The notes under the pieces were generated by a model. That model searched no databases. It was given only the letters and a program-made list of their open reading frames with translations, and had not been told where the DNA came from. Made by a program: the position numbers and the translations under genes. From contig CALQSB010000006.1 in NCBI GenBank assembly GCA_943333125.1, forward strand, positions 1 through 64,000: DNA of 64,000 bases. Direction: 5' to 3'. Within the stretch, counting starts at the first letter, position 1. Each line of letters starts with the position of its first letter. The DNA comes from Chitinophaga pinensis (GTDB lineage Bacteria > Bacteroidota > Bacteroidia > Chitinophagales > Chitinophagaceae). Below are positions 63,853 through 64,000 of this stretch, in pieces.

Positions 63853-63986
63853 TTTCGCTGTTCTCGCTTATTCTGTTGAATGGAATTGCCTTCGTCTTAT
63901 TTCTTAATTAGTGTGCTTAAAAAAAGTGCTTTCTATTTTATGTTTTCTTCATGATTCGTAAATAAAAATTCGAAACCTTATTCTTT

Positions 63987-64000
63987 TGGGCAAAACTGGT
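63987..64000 (+). repeat. Possible further copy of the dispersed repeat, cut by window edge
   Basis: TTGGGCAAAACTGGT resembles the GGCAAAACCGGGGTTA end of copy C. Too short to be sure. Confidence 0.3.

Noticed and set aside
1-64000. tRNA, rRNA, CRISPR or prophage features
   Set aside because: No T-arm consensus, no regularly spaced identical repeats with unique spacers, and no phage structural genes were seen.

Overview
The window is AT-rich chromosomal DNA from a member of the Bacteroidota, most likely family Chitinophagaceae or a close relative. Evidence: -7 promoter elements of the TANNTTTG type in front of many genes, a secreted protein ending in a type IX secretion sorting domain, lipoproteins starting with SCKK-like lipoboxes, a TonB-dependent receptor paired with a lipoprotein, and Bacteroidota-specific families (DUF4296, DUF4835, DUF4954, DUF5683, DUF5689). 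Family rank is inferred; the phylum is well supported. I found no rRNA, tRNA or CRISPR array and no prophage.

Layout. 0-10 kb: intergenic repeats, a PolB-like 3'-5' exonuclease and an S1/P1 nuclease, then a TonB-dependent receptor, a DUF5689 lipoprotein and a large type IX secreted lamin-tail protein that look like a nutrient-acquisition locus. 10-16 kb: htpG, recJ, a polyprenyl diphosphate synthase and an OmpA-like protein. 16-21.5 kb: bamD-rpoZ, then coaBC-DUF4835-DUF4296-scoA-scoB, packed with overlaps. 21.5-32.7 kb: pckA, pepP-pssA-purS-rsmI, an M1 peptidase, rsmG, a GT2 glycosyltransferase, tgt and an OmpA protein with an odd N-terminal domain. 32.8-34.4 kb: two tandem paralogous lipoproteins. 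34.4-39.8 kb: the alpha ribosomal operon infA-rpmJ-rpsM-rpsK-rpsD-rpoA-rplQ, then carA and aroQ. 39.8-50 kb: DUF4954, glmS, mgtE, a SET-domain protein, aconitase, PspC and kdsA. 50-64 kb: a sugar-nucleotide/threonine-dehydrogenase-like SDR, outer-membrane barrels, dapB, a REP-associated tyrosine transposase with nested palindromes, DUF5683-parB-parA, a flavin reductase, a metallophosphoesterase, a DEAD-box helicase with a long leader, tsaC, a GT4 glycosyltransferase and dapD.

Most genes are core housekeeping. The accessory signals are: (1) a single-copy RAYT/IS200-type transposase whose start codon is buried in a perfect hairpin and whose downstream side carries two nested inverted pairs of GTTCC-NNN-GGAAC palindromes; (2) an unrelated dispersed intergenic repeat of about 57 nt, present at least five times at three loci; (3) a 4+4 inverted array of 9-mers between pspC and kdsA; (4) duplicated lipoproteins with a conserved upstream 17-mer; and (5) several core proteins that lack the usual zinc-binding cysteines or catalytic residues. 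Several likely start codons lie downstream of the longest possible reading frame, because a TTG inside a promoter can look like a start; corrected starts are used here and explained.
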